In this document: positions 33,178 to 40,107 of the stretch, piece after piece
How the letters are laid out: every line of letters begins with the position of its first letter
How positions within the stretch are numbered: the stretch's first letter is position 1
IMG/VR virus record: IMGVR_UViG_3300046616_000291
Location: 1-51,378 of that record
Reading direction: 5' to 3' (one strand)
Length of the DNA stretch: 51,378 bases
From: a virus
Program-made: the position numbers and the translations under genes
Notes under the pieces: model-generated
What the model was told of the DNA's origin: nothing
Seen by the model: the letters and a program-made list of their open reading frames with translations, nothing else
The model's database searches: none

Positions 33178-33498
33178 TTACGGTTCATTGTGTGTGGGGT
33201 TTAGTAGGCTAAGGATGTGATTATATCCATCACAGAAAGAGCATTCTTCATCATAATTTATAGAGTAGTTTTCAGAAACATTTTTCAGTTCATCTACATC
33301 GATTTCTACTTCTTTAAGCCAATGAGTAACAAAATCAGATACTTCTATATCCGATACACCTCCAGAGTAAAGAACCTTCCATTGACCCGGATACCATTTA
33401 GCCATTATATGACCATGATCCTTCGTGAAGATAACTACCCATGCACCAACAGGAGGCAACTCTTTTTTAATATCGGTCTTTACATATACTGTGATCAT
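33178..33498 (-). CDS. DUF551-like protein
   Basis: 106 residues. The N-terminal half has the DUF551 pattern LPPVGAWVVIFTKDHGHIMA, KWYPGQW and then VTHWLKEV; this is a common small phage domain of unknown function. The C-terminal part (ECSFCDGYNHILSL) adds a Cys pair. It overlaps the upstream gene by four bases. Confidence 0.6.
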   Translation of the reverse strand: MITVYVKTDIKKELPPVGAWVVIFTKDHGHIMAKWYPGQWKVLYSGGVSDIEVSDFVTHWLKEVEIDVDELKNVSENYSINYDEECSFCDGYNHILSLLNPTHNEP

Positions 33499-33833
33499 TT
33501 GCTGAGATTTATTTTGTTCACAATTTCCAGGAATATATTATTTCCATCGAGGATTTCTCTAATCTTTTCTGGTGATATTAATTCATTTACCCAGAAAACG
33601 CTCTTACTGCCTCCTCGTTTATCAATGGGGCTACCAGACACAAAAAGTACAGTACGCTTACCGGTTTGAAATATAGATTGATCACCTTTTTTCATTCCCT
33701 TTAATGGATATTCCTCTGGGTTAAAATCCAGTTCAGAAAAACGTGTCTTTTCGCTTCTAAATTCATCGCCAGTTATTTCGTAAAAGTAATGACCTGTATA
33801 TTTAATGGTCGTGCCGTAATAATGAATTCTCAT
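33495..33833 (-). CDS. Hypothetical early protein, 112 aa
   Basis: Beta-rich N-terminus (MRIHYYGTTIKYTGHYFYEI), a basic Gly turn (SGSPIDKRGGSKSVFW) and a C-terminal helix. Not recognised. Coupled to the DUF551-like gene by an ATGA overlap. Confidence 0.5.
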   Translation of the reverse strand: MRIHYYGTTIKYTGHYFYEITGDEFRSEKTRFSELDFNPEEYPLKGMKKGDQSIFQTGKRTVLFVSGSPIDKRGGSKSVFWVNELISPEKIREILDGNNIFLEIVNKINLSK

Positions 33834-33862
33834 AATTATTGATTTTTGAATAAGCTATATTG

Positions 33863-34288
33863 CTATTCAGTTAATTTAAAAATACCCGATTCTACAAGTT
33901 GTTCAACTGAAAAGCCATAAGCAGGTAGTGCATATCCTTTGGAACGTAGGTAATCAACAAGGTGCATAGGCTCTTTTAGGTCATATACTCGTTGCCCATT
34001 AAACGCCTTAGTTATGAGTAATAAGATATCTTTAGCTTGCGCTATCATATCTGTTTGTCCATTAAATTCATAATCAGGGTACATTATTTTAGCCACCTCG
34101 ATTGCATCTTCATCTATTATTGATGATAAGGGTTTAACTTCAATGAGGTGATTAAATCCTTGCCCCTTTTGATTTAGATCCAAATCTTGCCCATCAATCA
34201 TATAAAGAAGGTCTGTTTTTGGCTGTCTTCTAAGTACATTTTGTCCGTAGTAGAGCGCCATTATTTTTACCTTAGTTTCCTGATCCAT
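33863..34288 (-). CDS. Hypothetical early protein, 141 aa
   Basis: It begins MDQETKVKIMALYYGQNVLR and ends with LVDYLRSKGYALPAYGFSVE, a pattern I associate with a conserved but unnamed Bacteroidota phage family in which the last 30 residues read like an instruction-sized helix pair. No catalytic motif. Confidence 0.55.
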   Translation of the reverse strand: MDQETKVKIMALYYGQNVLRRQPKTDLLYMIDGQDLDLNQKGQGFNHLIEVKPLSSIIDEDAIEVAKIMYPDYEFNGQTDMIAQAKDILLLITKAFNGQRVYDLKEPMHLVDYLRSKGYALPAYGFSVEQLVESGIFKLTE

Positions 34289-34300
34289 ATTTATATTATT

Positions 34301-34537
34301 TTATTGGTTAATTGTTACACCTACATTTAGCTTTAAAGAAATTGCATTAAACTCTTCGATGAAAAACCAAACCTGCACAAGAGGATATCCTTTTTTGTAT
34401 TTAACGAAATACTCTGCAAGATTCCACAATCCCAGGTTCGCCTTTTCTTCTTCCAATCTGTACATCTTTTTACATAGGTCGTCAAATGAAAGAATGACTG
34501 GGCGTGATTCCTGAATAGATTGTGTTAATTCTTCCAT
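34301..34537 (-). CDS. Hypothetical early protein, 78 aa
   Basis: A mostly helical acidic protein (FDDLCKKMYRLEEEKANLGL, LVQVWFFIEEFNAISLKL). No motif recognised. It follows its upstream neighbour by 23 bases in the same operon. Confidence 0.5.
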   Translation of the reverse strand: MEELTQSIQESRPVILSFDDLCKKMYRLEEEKANLGLWNLAEYFVKYKKGYPLVQVWFFIEEFNAISLKLNVGVTINQ

Positions 34538-34560
34538 TGTATGGCTGTTAAATATGTGGG

Positions 34561-34752
34561 TTACGAAATAATAGTGTGACCTTTCGCTTCAAGTCCTACT
34601 TTCAAGGCTTCATAAGCTCCTTTTTCAGTATCAGCATACCTTATCATGCCTGGGGTGCCTATTTGCCCGTAATCGCATTTTGTCCAATCTACGGATGCGA
34701 TGTAATGCCCGCTACTGTCTTCTAATTTTCGTACTTCAATTGCTAAATTCAT
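34561..34752 (-). CDS. Hypothetical early protein, 63 aa
   Basis: A small alpha/beta protein (MNLAIEVRKLEDSSGHYIAS, EKGAYEALKVGLEAKGHTII). The pattern of strand, strand, then helix with GxEAKGH resembles HicB-like small domains, but key features are too few to claim that. Confidence 0.5.
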   Translation of the reverse strand: MNLAIEVRKLEDSSGHYIASVDWTKCDYGQIGTPGMIRYADTEKGAYEALKVGLEAKGHTIIS

Positions 34753-34791
34753 AAATTTATTTTGTAAGGTTAAAGTGTATTGATTGTTTAC

Positions 34792-35007
34792 TTATTTTGA
34801 TTGTTTAGGGAGGCTCACTTTGTCATAAGCTAATTTCCAAGCCAACTGTTTAGTTTCTTGTAATTCTCCTCTTTTTTCGTCTTCTCCAATACCTGTTATT
34901 GTATAAGCTGTTTTTGTTCCGCCATTAAATTGAATGACAGGGATAGGCAAGCAATAAGCCATAGGAAATTTTTTCTTAATGGCTTCTTTCATTTTATTTA
35001 TGGTCAT
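34792..35007 (-). CDS. Hypothetical early protein, 71 aa
   Basis: MTINKMKEAIKKKFPMAYCL begins a basic helix, then beta strands and ETKQLAWKLAYDKVSLPKQS. It resembles the 4116-4337 protein in layout (short helix, PNA/PMAYC, later AWxxAY). Function unknown. Confidence 0.5.
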   Translation of the reverse strand: MTINKMKEAIKKKFPMAYCLPIPVIQFNGGTKTAYTITGIGEDEKRGELQETKQLAWKLAYDKVSLPKQSK

Positions 35008-35045
35008 AAACTTTATTTTTTCGGTTAATTAAGGGGTGATTTGTA

Positions 35046-35264
35046 TTAGAATGGGGTTGGTTTGTTTAGTCGTTCAATAAGAGCATCAGCCATATTAACA
35101 GCCCAATCAGCAAGATATTCGTGCGTAAATCCTGAATTTGCCGTATAATCAGCTGCACAAAATCCCTGTAATGCTTTGGCTGAAAAATATTCACGCTTTG
35201 TAAGCCCTGTACCGGTTTGATTGTGTCCGGTTGGGTTAATCGGGTCATTCTCATTTGTATTCAT
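35046..35264 (-). CDS. Hypothetical early protein, 72 aa
   Basis: The start MNTNENDPINPTGHNQTGTG lies four bases after the previous stop; a longer upstream extension would overlap that gene. The segment LTKREYFSAKALQGFCAADY and AVNMADALIERLNK match a short protein family found very often in phages and prophages of many hosts, still without known function. Confidence 0.65.
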   Translation of the reverse strand: MNTNENDPINPTGHNQTGTGLTKREYFSAKALQGFCAADYTANSGFTHEYLADWAVNMADALIERLNKPTPF

Positions 35265-35268
35265 AAAA

Positions 35269-35553
35269 TTATTTTTCAGTTTTAAAGGAAGCAATAGGGG
35301 CGTTGAGAATAGAGCTAGAATCTTTATCAGCGTCATGGCAATCGTCCCAAGCCTTTGCACAAATAACTCTCTGTGCAATTGCCCCCTTTGTAAAGCCCGC
35401 TTTCTCTCCTTCGTTGAACATGTAAGAGGCGTAACGTTCCATCATAGCGCGAACATTAAAAACGGGTATTACCTGCTCTTCTGGTAAAAAGTTTTTTGCA
35501 TCATCATAATGCTTTTCTTCTTTAATAAAATCTTCTAAAGTGAGTGTCTTCAT
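35269..35553 (-). CDS. Hypothetical early protein, 94 aa
   Basis: MKTLTLEDFIKEEKHYDDAK starts a helical, charged protein with FNEGEKAGFTKGAIAQRVIC and a possible Cys/His pair (ICAKAWDDCHDADKD). Not recognised. Two bases separate it from the upstream gene. Confidence 0.5.
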   Translation of the reverse strand: MKTLTLEDFIKEEKHYDDAKNFLPEEQVIPVFNVRAMMERYASYMFNEGEKAGFTKGAIAQRVICAKAWDDCHDADKDSSSILNAPIASFKTEK

Positions 35554-35554
35554 T

Positions 35555-35773
35555 TTACTTTGGTTTTGGGGTTAGAGGGCTTAATTCATTGTATGGTATA
35601 ACATAAAGTCCGGCTAAAAAAGCAGCAGATATTTTACACTCCCTTCTATTATTACCTGTCACGATAACCTGAACATCAATTAAATTTTTTGATCCATCTG
35701 TTTCGTGTCTGATGGTAGCTAAAACTCTATCACCTGATTCAAGGGCATCAGCCCAATGTTTGTATTCTTTCAT
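35555..35773 (-). CDS. Hypothetical early protein, 72 aa
   Basis: MKEYKHWADALESGDRVLAT begins a small protein with a beta-rich centre (RHETDGSKNLIDVQVIVTGN), possibly an SH3-like barrel. No family known to me. Confidence 0.5.
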   Translation of the reverse strand: MKEYKHWADALESGDRVLATIRHETDGSKNLIDVQVIVTGNNRRECKISAAFLAGLYVIPYNELSPLTPKPK

Positions 35774-35808
35774 CTCTTATATTTTAGTTTGTAAGGCTAT
35801 TGTTTTGC

Positions 35809-36186
35809 CTAAGAAGGGTTGGGTATAAGTTTAATGTCGGAAAGTTTATAGTAATGCTTGTTTGCCATTGCATCATTAAGCAACTCGGTTATTTCATTAA
35901 ACTTTTCTTCCGGTATATCATTTAAGAAGTCGGACATTTCATTAGTATCATCACGCACTTCACTGTCCCAATCCTCTGATAATTGATCACTTAGAATTTC
36001 CTTTACCCGTTCTGCATTAGTTTGATATGGTGGATCTGGGTCTTTATTAAAAAGACGTGCTTTCCCTTCTGCTTCTTCTGGTCTGAAATCTACTAAGTCA
36101 ACCATAGCCTGATATCCTTCATCTGAATATCCAAAATGAGTATAACCTTGTTCTTTTGCTTCTGCAACAGTTAATTGTTGTTTCAT
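35809..36186 (-). CDS. Hypothetical acidic early protein, 125 aa
   Basis: A strongly acidic protein starting MKQQLTVAEAKEQGYTHFGY, followed by helices rich in Asp/Glu (ERVKEILSDQLSEDWDSEVR, EEKFNEITELLNDAMANKHY). Highly acidic small phage proteins sometimes mimic DNA, but there is no specific sign of that here. Confidence 0.5.
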   Translation of the reverse strand: MKQQLTVAEAKEQGYTHFGYSDEGYQAMVDLVDFRPEEAEGKARLFNKDPDPPYQTNAERVKEILSDQLSEDWDSEVRDDTNEMSDFLNDIPEEKFNEITELLNDAMANKHYYKLSDIKLIPNPS

Positions 36187-36221
36187 AATAATTTGTTTTG
36201 CGGCCTAAGCCTGTTGTGGGG

Positions 36222-36635
36222 TTAATTGTTCAGTAGTTCCGGATTTTGGTAAATGTTACCAATAACACTAAAGGAAGAAAGGTGTGTGCCTGTTTCATCA
36301 CCATGCATCGCTAAAGAGAGTATTTCCATTATGTATTTGCCACAATGTATCATCCAACCTGCCTGCTCATCCTTCCATTCAACAAATCCCGTGTATACCT
36401 TGTCGGAGTTTGAGCCTTTTCTTACTCCAGACAGGATGTCACCTGAGAAAATGCTATTCCCGTACATGTCTTTAAGCCTTATATATTGGCCTACTGATTC
36501 AGGAATGACATCATACCTTGCACCATCTATGGTATTCATATCTGATATTTCGCATTCGCCGCATGTAATTATTAGGCTACCATAAATTATTTCGTTTGTA
36601 TCTACCCGCTTTCCACGGAAAATTATCTCTCTCAT
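36222..36635 (-). CDS. YopX family protein, copy 1
   Basis: 137 residues from MREIIFRGKRVDTNEIIYGS; the ATG at 36671 overlaps the preceding gene. The YopX fold (a small beta protein with IxFRxxxxxxxxxxYG, then YIRLKDMYGNSIFSGDIL and VIGNIYQNPELL) is common in phages, function unknown. The C-terminal half is very close to that of a second copy at 49876-50325, including GVRKGSNSDKVYTG and EILSLAMHGDETGT. Confidence 0.85.
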   Translation of the reverse strand: MREIIFRGKRVDTNEIIYGSLIITCGECEISDMNTIDGARYDVIPESVGQYIRLKDMYGNSIFSGDILSGVRKGSNSDKVYTGFVEWKDEQAGWMIHCGKYIMEILSLAMHGDETGTHLSSFSVIGNIYQNPELLNN

Positions 36636-36648
36636 TGGTTTATTGTTT

Positions 36649-37221
36649 TTAGTTTGTAATTGGGATGGCAAGACCGGAGCCGATGAGCCTGCTCTTAATG
36701 TCTTCTATTTCCTTATTCAAAATTCCATTGTGTACTACTGGGTCAATGGGGATAATAGTTAAATCGGAACAACCATTAGCGTGCTTTACGGCTTCTTCTT
36801 TTGTATAAACCCCAGCACGATGTATAAAGTCGGTATATCCACATGAGTTAGGTCTGTAGTAATTACCTTTCCTGATGTAGCAATGTGAAATGTTGGGATC
36901 ATTAAGTATATCATAAAGCTTATCCTTTCGTTCCCTATCCTTTAGAATGGAATCAATTCCTTGCCTCGTTAGTTCAACTCCTTCAAATAAAAGTTTGTCA
37001 TAACTTTCGGCACGTAGGATAGGAACATTGGTATATGTTACATCGGATACTGAATAAGCCAACTTGTACTCTTCATGCCTCATTTCTTTAAGTATTTCAG
37101 ACTTAGCGCCGTTTCTTGTGTTTGCATAAACAATAACCTTACAACACAAGTACCCTTCATCTATCATATCCAAATTCAAACGCCACGCTTTTTGCTTAAT
37201 CTCCAATTTTTCTACTTTCAT
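36649..37221 (-). CDS. Hypothetical early protein, 190 aa
   Basis: MKVEKLEIKQKAWRLNLDMI begins a mixed protein with a DILNDPNISHCYIRKGNYYR segment and TKEEAVKHANGCSDLTIIPI near the end. No family recognised. It shares four bases with the upstream zinc-finger-like gene (ATGA). Confidence 0.55.
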   Translation of the reverse strand: MKVEKLEIKQKAWRLNLDMIDEGYLCCKVIVYANTRNGAKSEILKEMRHEEYKLAYSVSDVTYTNVPILRAESYDKLLFEGVELTRQGIDSILKDRERKDKLYDILNDPNISHCYIRKGNYYRPNSCGYTDFIHRAGVYTKEEAVKHANGCSDLTIIPIDPVVHNGILNKEIEDIKSRLIGSGLAIPITN

Positions 37222-37406
37222 AAATTTTGTTTTGGTGGGTGAACAGGATTTAGTTTCTGAAGTTTTATTAATAGCCTTATTTTGGCCTTATCCAAATGCT
37301 TCCTGCAATAAGGGTGCGATGGTATATCAGGATCAACTACAGGCCAAAATGCTACTGCTTTATTCTTACACTTTGGTTCACAACATTCACAATCTTTGGC
37401 TTCCAT
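37218..37406 (-). CDS. Small Cys-rich, probably zinc-binding protein
   Basis: 62 residues. The N-terminus MEAKDCECCEPKCKNKAVAF and then HPYCRKHLDKAK give a set of Cys/His (C6, C8, C9, C13, C34, H37) that suits one zinc site. The FWPVVDPDIPSHPYCRKHLD stretch is conserved-looking. It probably binds nucleic acid or a protein; nothing more can be said. Confidence 0.6.
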   Translation of the reverse strand: MEAKDCECCEPKCKNKAVAFWPVVDPDIPSHPYCRKHLDKAKIRLLIKLQKLNPVHPPKQNL

Positions 37407-37426
37407 AAATTGTTATAGTTAGGGGG

Positions 37427-37789
37427 TTACTTGGGTTGGGTGTTGTACCATTTTATGAAATCAATTACTGTGTTATAAACAGCCTCTATTTTTGTATCAC
37501 ACATACCGCTATAGCATTCTGGAACTTCTGGAATTTCAAACACCATGCTTAATTGAGTGTCTATTTCAATATAAGCCCTACAATCTTTTATGTAAAATAT
37601 CAATGCCTCATCATATAGTTTTTCTATCTTTTCAACTACGGGCATTAACTCGTTCCAACTGCTATCGTAATGAAAATCCTTTAAGTGCATTGAGTAATCA
37701 TGTTTATAGACTATATCTGGAAGGTTTGGATATCTATTGGATTCCCAACCCATAAATTCAGCGATCAGTTTATTGTTTTCTGTGTTCAT
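37427..37789 (-). CDS. Conserved phage protein, 120 aa
   Basis: MNTENNKLIAEFMGWESNRY and then SSWNELMPVVEKIEKLYDEA and IEAVYNTVIDFIKWYNTQ match a protein family I recognise as very frequent in Bacteroidota phage and prophage genomes. Function unknown; typical length for the family. Confidence 0.7.
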   Translation of the reverse strand: MNTENNKLIAEFMGWESNRYPNLPDIVYKHDYSMHLKDFHYDSSWNELMPVVEKIEKLYDEALIFYIKDCRAYIEIDTQLSMVFEIPEVPECYSGMCDTKIEAVYNTVIDFIKWYNTQPK

Positions 37790-37791
37790 GA

Positions 37792-38004
37792 TTAAGTGGT
37801 TTGGTCATTAATAAATGGCGGGGATGGGACAAGTAAAAAGTATTCAGCAAGAGCAAATGGAGGCTTGTCCGTACTCCATAATATTTGTCCGTTGTCAAAA
37901 TTTATCAACATTAGGTCTTGTGACTTATGTGGCATTTCAAAAATTCTATACCATTTGCCATATTCTAAGTGTTGCGTGGATTCTTCGCTCTTAATCTTTT
38001 TCAT
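37792..38004 (-). CDS. Hypothetical early protein, 70 aa
   Basis: Begins MKKIKSEESTQHLEYGKWYR and has a beta-rich middle (QDLMLINFDNGQILWSTDKP). It overlaps its upstream neighbour by 14 bases. Not recognised. Confidence 0.5.
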   Translation of the reverse strand: MKKIKSEESTQHLEYGKWYRIFEMPHKSQDLMLINFDNGQILWSTDKPPFALAEYFLLVPSPPFINDQTT

Positions 38005-38161
38005 CTTCTATTTGTTTAAAAAGGTGTGGGTAATCGAATAGGGAAACCTTGGTTTGTTCTGTTACATAAGCTCTACCGCTTTCGTAAGTAGTTACAAGCT
38101 GGCCTAATTCCAGTATCATATCTGGGTATTCTGCAATTACTTCAAAGGTTATTTCTTTCAT
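37991..38161 (-). CDS. Hypothetical early protein, 56 aa
   Basis: The start MKEITFEVIAEYPDMILELG is preferred over an ATG 16 codons upstream. Small beta protein, possibly SH3-like (LGQLVTTYESGRAYVTEQ), acidic end. Confidence 0.5.
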   Translation of the reverse strand: MKEITFEVIAEYPDMILELGQLVTTYESGRAYVTEQTKVSLFDYPHLFKQIEDEKD

Positions 38162-38230
38162 AGGATGTGTATTAAGTGTTCTGATAATTTTTGGTGATAT
38201 TGTTTTCAATGGGATGGGGATTAATGATCG

Positions 38231-38539
38231 TTATGCTTTTGGCCTTAGCCAATAGGTTTTATACTTTCCAGAAAGCCAATAACCGGATTCATGCTGTTCT
38301 CCAATAATCATACAAATGGTTGCATCTCTTTTAAGGCATTTTTCAAACCCGCATTCAGAAATAAACTTAGTTTGCAAGCCAGACGCTACTTTAGTTTGAG
38401 TCCAAGCCGATACATGTCCGTCATTTGGCAAGTCGCAACACATATCCACTACGAGCATTTTTGCCTCTGGCATATTGGCCTTAATAAATTGAAGGCTTAT
38501 TGCTCTTACTTCTGCTGCGTACTCTTGAATGCGTGTCAT
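38231..38539 (-). CDS. Hypothetical early protein, 102 aa
   Basis: MTRIQEYAAEVRAISLQFIK starts a helical N-terminus; the middle has Cys residues (VVDMCCDLP, SECGFEKCLKRDATICMI) that may bind metal. Not recognised. Confidence 0.5.
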   Translation of the reverse strand: MTRIQEYAAEVRAISLQFIKANMPEAKMLVVDMCCDLPNDGHVSAWTQTKVASGLQTKFISECGFEKCLKRDATICMIIGEQHESGYWLSGKYKTYWLRPKA

Positions 38540-38557
38540 GTTTAATTGTTTTGTGAA

Positions 38558-38893
38558 CTAAAGTGCGTTATGTGAAATGTTTAAAACTGCTAATTCCTCT
38601 TTTAGTTTCGGGTATGAATATTTATGATATCGGTAGTCGTTGGTAAGGCTAAATCCCCATGCTCTCATTTGATCTATCCAATACCTTTCATATATCCTTA
38701 CTTCGGTGATGTGGCATTCATCAATCTTGTCTATCCTAAACTTTATTCCCTTATTTAGAAGCTGTTTAAATTTTCTTGAACTATCAGGGCCTAAATGAGC
38801 TTTAAGCCTAAGCTTCAATTCAGATTTGCTTGCGCCTATATAATGAACATACCCTGTGGCGATATCTGATAAAGAGTAAATGGTGACTATCAT
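38558..38893 (-). CDS. GIY-YIG-like nuclease
   Basis: 111 residues from MIVTIYSLSDIATGYVHYIG. The signature elements of GIY-YIG nucleases can be placed: TIY (4-6), YIG (18-20), the catalytic Arg (29, in KLRLKAH), His 33, the metal-binding Glu in RIYERYWI and the Asn in SLTNDY. It is the first gene after the operator-controlled early promoter. It might act as a homing enzyme or cut host or rival DNA; the target is unknown. Confidence 0.65.
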   Translation of the reverse strand: MIVTIYSLSDIATGYVHYIGASKSELKLRLKAHLGPDSSRKFKQLLNKGIKFRIDKIDECHITEVRIYERYWIDQMRAWGFSLTNDYRYHKYSYPKLKEELAVLNISHNAL

Positions 38894-38911
38894 TTCATGC
38901 TTATTGAAGAA

Positions 38912-38943
38912 CAAAGATATGTCCAATATATTGGACTACCAAA
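38912..38943 (-). promoter_or_regulatory. Leftward early promoter
   Basis: On the minus strand TTTG (38943-38940), a 20-base spacer and TATCTTTG (38919-38912) fit the Bacteroidota consensus exactly. It would start near 38908 and drive the operon 32751-38893. The spacer is almost filled by the palindrome at 38921-38936. Confidence 0.8.
38921..38936. promoter_or_regulatory. Operator, 16-base perfect palindrome
   Basis: GTCCAATATATTGGAC is its own reverse complement and lies between the -33 and -7 elements of the leftward early promoter. Half-sites of the form TTGGAC(A/T)A recur at 38958-38970. The adjacent XRE repressor is the obvious ligand. Confidence 0.75.
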
Positions 38944-38957
38944 TAAAATAGGTACTT

Positions 38958-38970
38958 TATGTTGGACATA
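38958..38970. promoter_or_regulatory. Second operator overlapping the repressor promoter
   Basis: TATGTTGGACATA has five-base inverted arms (TATGT/ACATA) and repeats the half-site TTGGACATA found in the palindrome at 38921-38936 (as TATGTCCAA on the other strand). It lies just upstream of the -7 box of the repressor's own promoter, so it suggests autoregulation. Confidence 0.6.
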
Positions 38971-38976
38971 AAACAT

Positions 38977-38984
38977 TACATTTG
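38977..38984 (+). promoter_or_regulatory. Repressor promoter -7 element
   Basis: TACATTTG matches TAnnTTTG and ends four bases before the ATG at 38989. The transcript would begin at, or within a base or two of, the start codon. The -33 region is poor. Confidence 0.55.
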
Positions 38985-38988
38985 CAGC

Positions 38989-39222
38989 ATGACCTTAAAG
39001 AAGCAAATAGGATCTGCGATAAAGGAGGAACGGAAAAGACAGGGAATGACTATGCGCCAACTGGCAGATAGGATAGGAGTAACCGGTATAAATACTATTT
39101 CTCGTTACGAAAGTGGTTCATTAAATCTTTCTGCCGACCTTATAGAAAAGATATGCAGTGCCTTAGACTGTTCGCTCGAAATACTTTTAAAGCCCCAAAA
39201 AGAAGTAACTACAAAGCTATAA
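38989..39222 (+). CDS. XRE-family phage repressor
   Basis: 77 residues from MTLKKQIGSAIKEERKRQGM. A complete XRE helix-turn-helix is visible: helix 1 KEERKRQGMT, MRQLADRIGVTGINTISRYE (turn and recognition helix), GSLNLSADLIEKICSALDCS. It faces the early operon and has palindromic sites in the shared control region, so it most likely represses the leftward early promoter. There is no C-terminal cleavage/dimerisation domain, so it would not be a LexA-like self-cleaving repressor. The start at 38989 is chosen because an upstream frame (38959) overlaps the operator and promoter. Confidence 0.82.
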   Translation: MTLKKQIGSAIKEERKRQGMTMRQLADRIGVTGINTISRYESGSLNLSADLIEKICSALDCSLEILLKPQKEVTTKL

Positions 39223-39241
39223 ACCGGAAAGGAGTTAGAGA

Positions 39242-39691
39242 TTAGTAAATCGTTTCTTTTGAAATCAAGTAATCTTCAATAATTCTGATAGCATCATCAT
39301 ATCCACAAGCGAACGTTGCGTAGTAGCCTTGCGCCCAAAGAGCATTGTGAACTTCTTTCTGTCGCTGCAAGTGCTCACTCTTCCTTAATTGGCCGGACTT
39401 AACAAAAATCTCGTCACGGCTATGCTTGAGTTCAAGAAACAGGCCGTGGTGGAACAGATTCGCCTTAGCAATGAACATATCGGGGAATCCTTTTCCTGAT
39501 TGCATCGCCTTGTTTTTCGTAGCCTGACCCATTGTAAGCTTCATTCCGCTTGCTACATCTGAATGAAAGATAATGTCAGGATGCTTCAACTTTAAGTACT
39601 GGGCAACCATAATTTGAAGCGATTCCTCTTTCTTTGATTTACCAGGTTTAAGGCTCTTTCGGTATTCGGAGGCGGTGATAACTTTTGTCAT
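39242..39691 (-). CDS. VRR-NUC domain nuclease
   Basis: 149 residues from MTKVITASEYRKSLKPGKSK. The VRR-NUC pattern is seen: an N-terminal helix with SLQIMVAQYLKLKHPDIIFH, then GKGFPDMFIAKAN (Asp ligand), LFLELKHS (Glu-x-Lys) and QRQKEVHNALWAQGYYATFA. These small PD-(D/E)XK nucleases in phages cut branched or replication-associated DNA. It is coupled by ATGA to the small membrane gene 39688-39858 upstream. Confidence 0.82.
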   Translation of the reverse strand: MTKVITASEYRKSLKPGKSKKEESLQIMVAQYLKLKHPDIIFHSDVASGMKLTMGQATKNKAMQSGKGFPDMFIAKANLFHHGLFLELKHSRDEIFVKSGQLRKSEHLQRQKEVHNALWAQGYYATFACGYDDAIRIIEDYLISKETIY

Positions 39692-39858
39692 AATTCTGGA
39701 GGTTTTAAATACCAAAGCACTAATGCGCCTATATAAACAATTGCTGATATGGAGCGGACATCTTTATCCCACTTAAAAGGATCAACATTGGCTTGAACAA
39801 ATGCAAATGCTAAATAAATTACCATGAGAATTACTAATGGGATAAAATATTTTTTCAT
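39688..39858 (-). CDS. Small membrane protein, 56 aa
   Basis: The frame begins MKKYFIPLVILMVIYLAFAF and ends LKPPEL; two hydrophobic helices (about 5-22 and 37-52) flank a polar stretch. Its stop overlaps the start of the VRR-NUC gene (ATGA), which supports translation. Function unknown. Confidence 0.65.
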   Translation of the reverse strand: MKKYFIPLVILMVIYLAFAFVQANVDPFKWDKDVRSISAIVYIGALVLWYLKPPEL

Positions 39859-39868
39859 ATTTTAATTT

Positions 39869-40105
39869 TTAGAAAAGGGTAATAGAAATATACCACCCTC
39901 TGTTTTTTATTTTGTCTTCGTAACATTCAGAAAGAAAGTCGTGAAGTGTTTTGCGCATTAACCTGGTTTGGAATTCCTGCCGGAAGTGTGCCCATTTAAA
40001 TCTATCTCTCATAATTATTTCACCAATTAGGGGCGTATCATTAAAGTGGGTAATGTCCGGTAGGAATAATTCAGGCTCTTGAAGTGATTGTTCACGAATA
40101 GTCAT
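39869..40105 (-). CDS. Hypothetical protein, 78 aa
   Basis: The start is the ATG giving MTIREQSLQEPELFLPDITH; a TTG two codons upstream overlaps the SSB gene stop. The second half is basic and helical (RFKWAHFRQEFQTRLMRKTL). No family recognised. Confidence 0.5.
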   Translation of the reverse strand: MTIREQSLQEPELFLPDITHFNDTPLIGEIIMRDRFKWAHFRQEFQTRLMRKTLHDFLSECYEDKIKNRGWYISITLF

Positions 40106-40107
40106 GA

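Noticed and set aside
33039-33188. N-terminal extension of the 32751 gene
   Set aside because: Phe/Lys-rich residues unlike the rest; the internal start MSNKEK fits the family.
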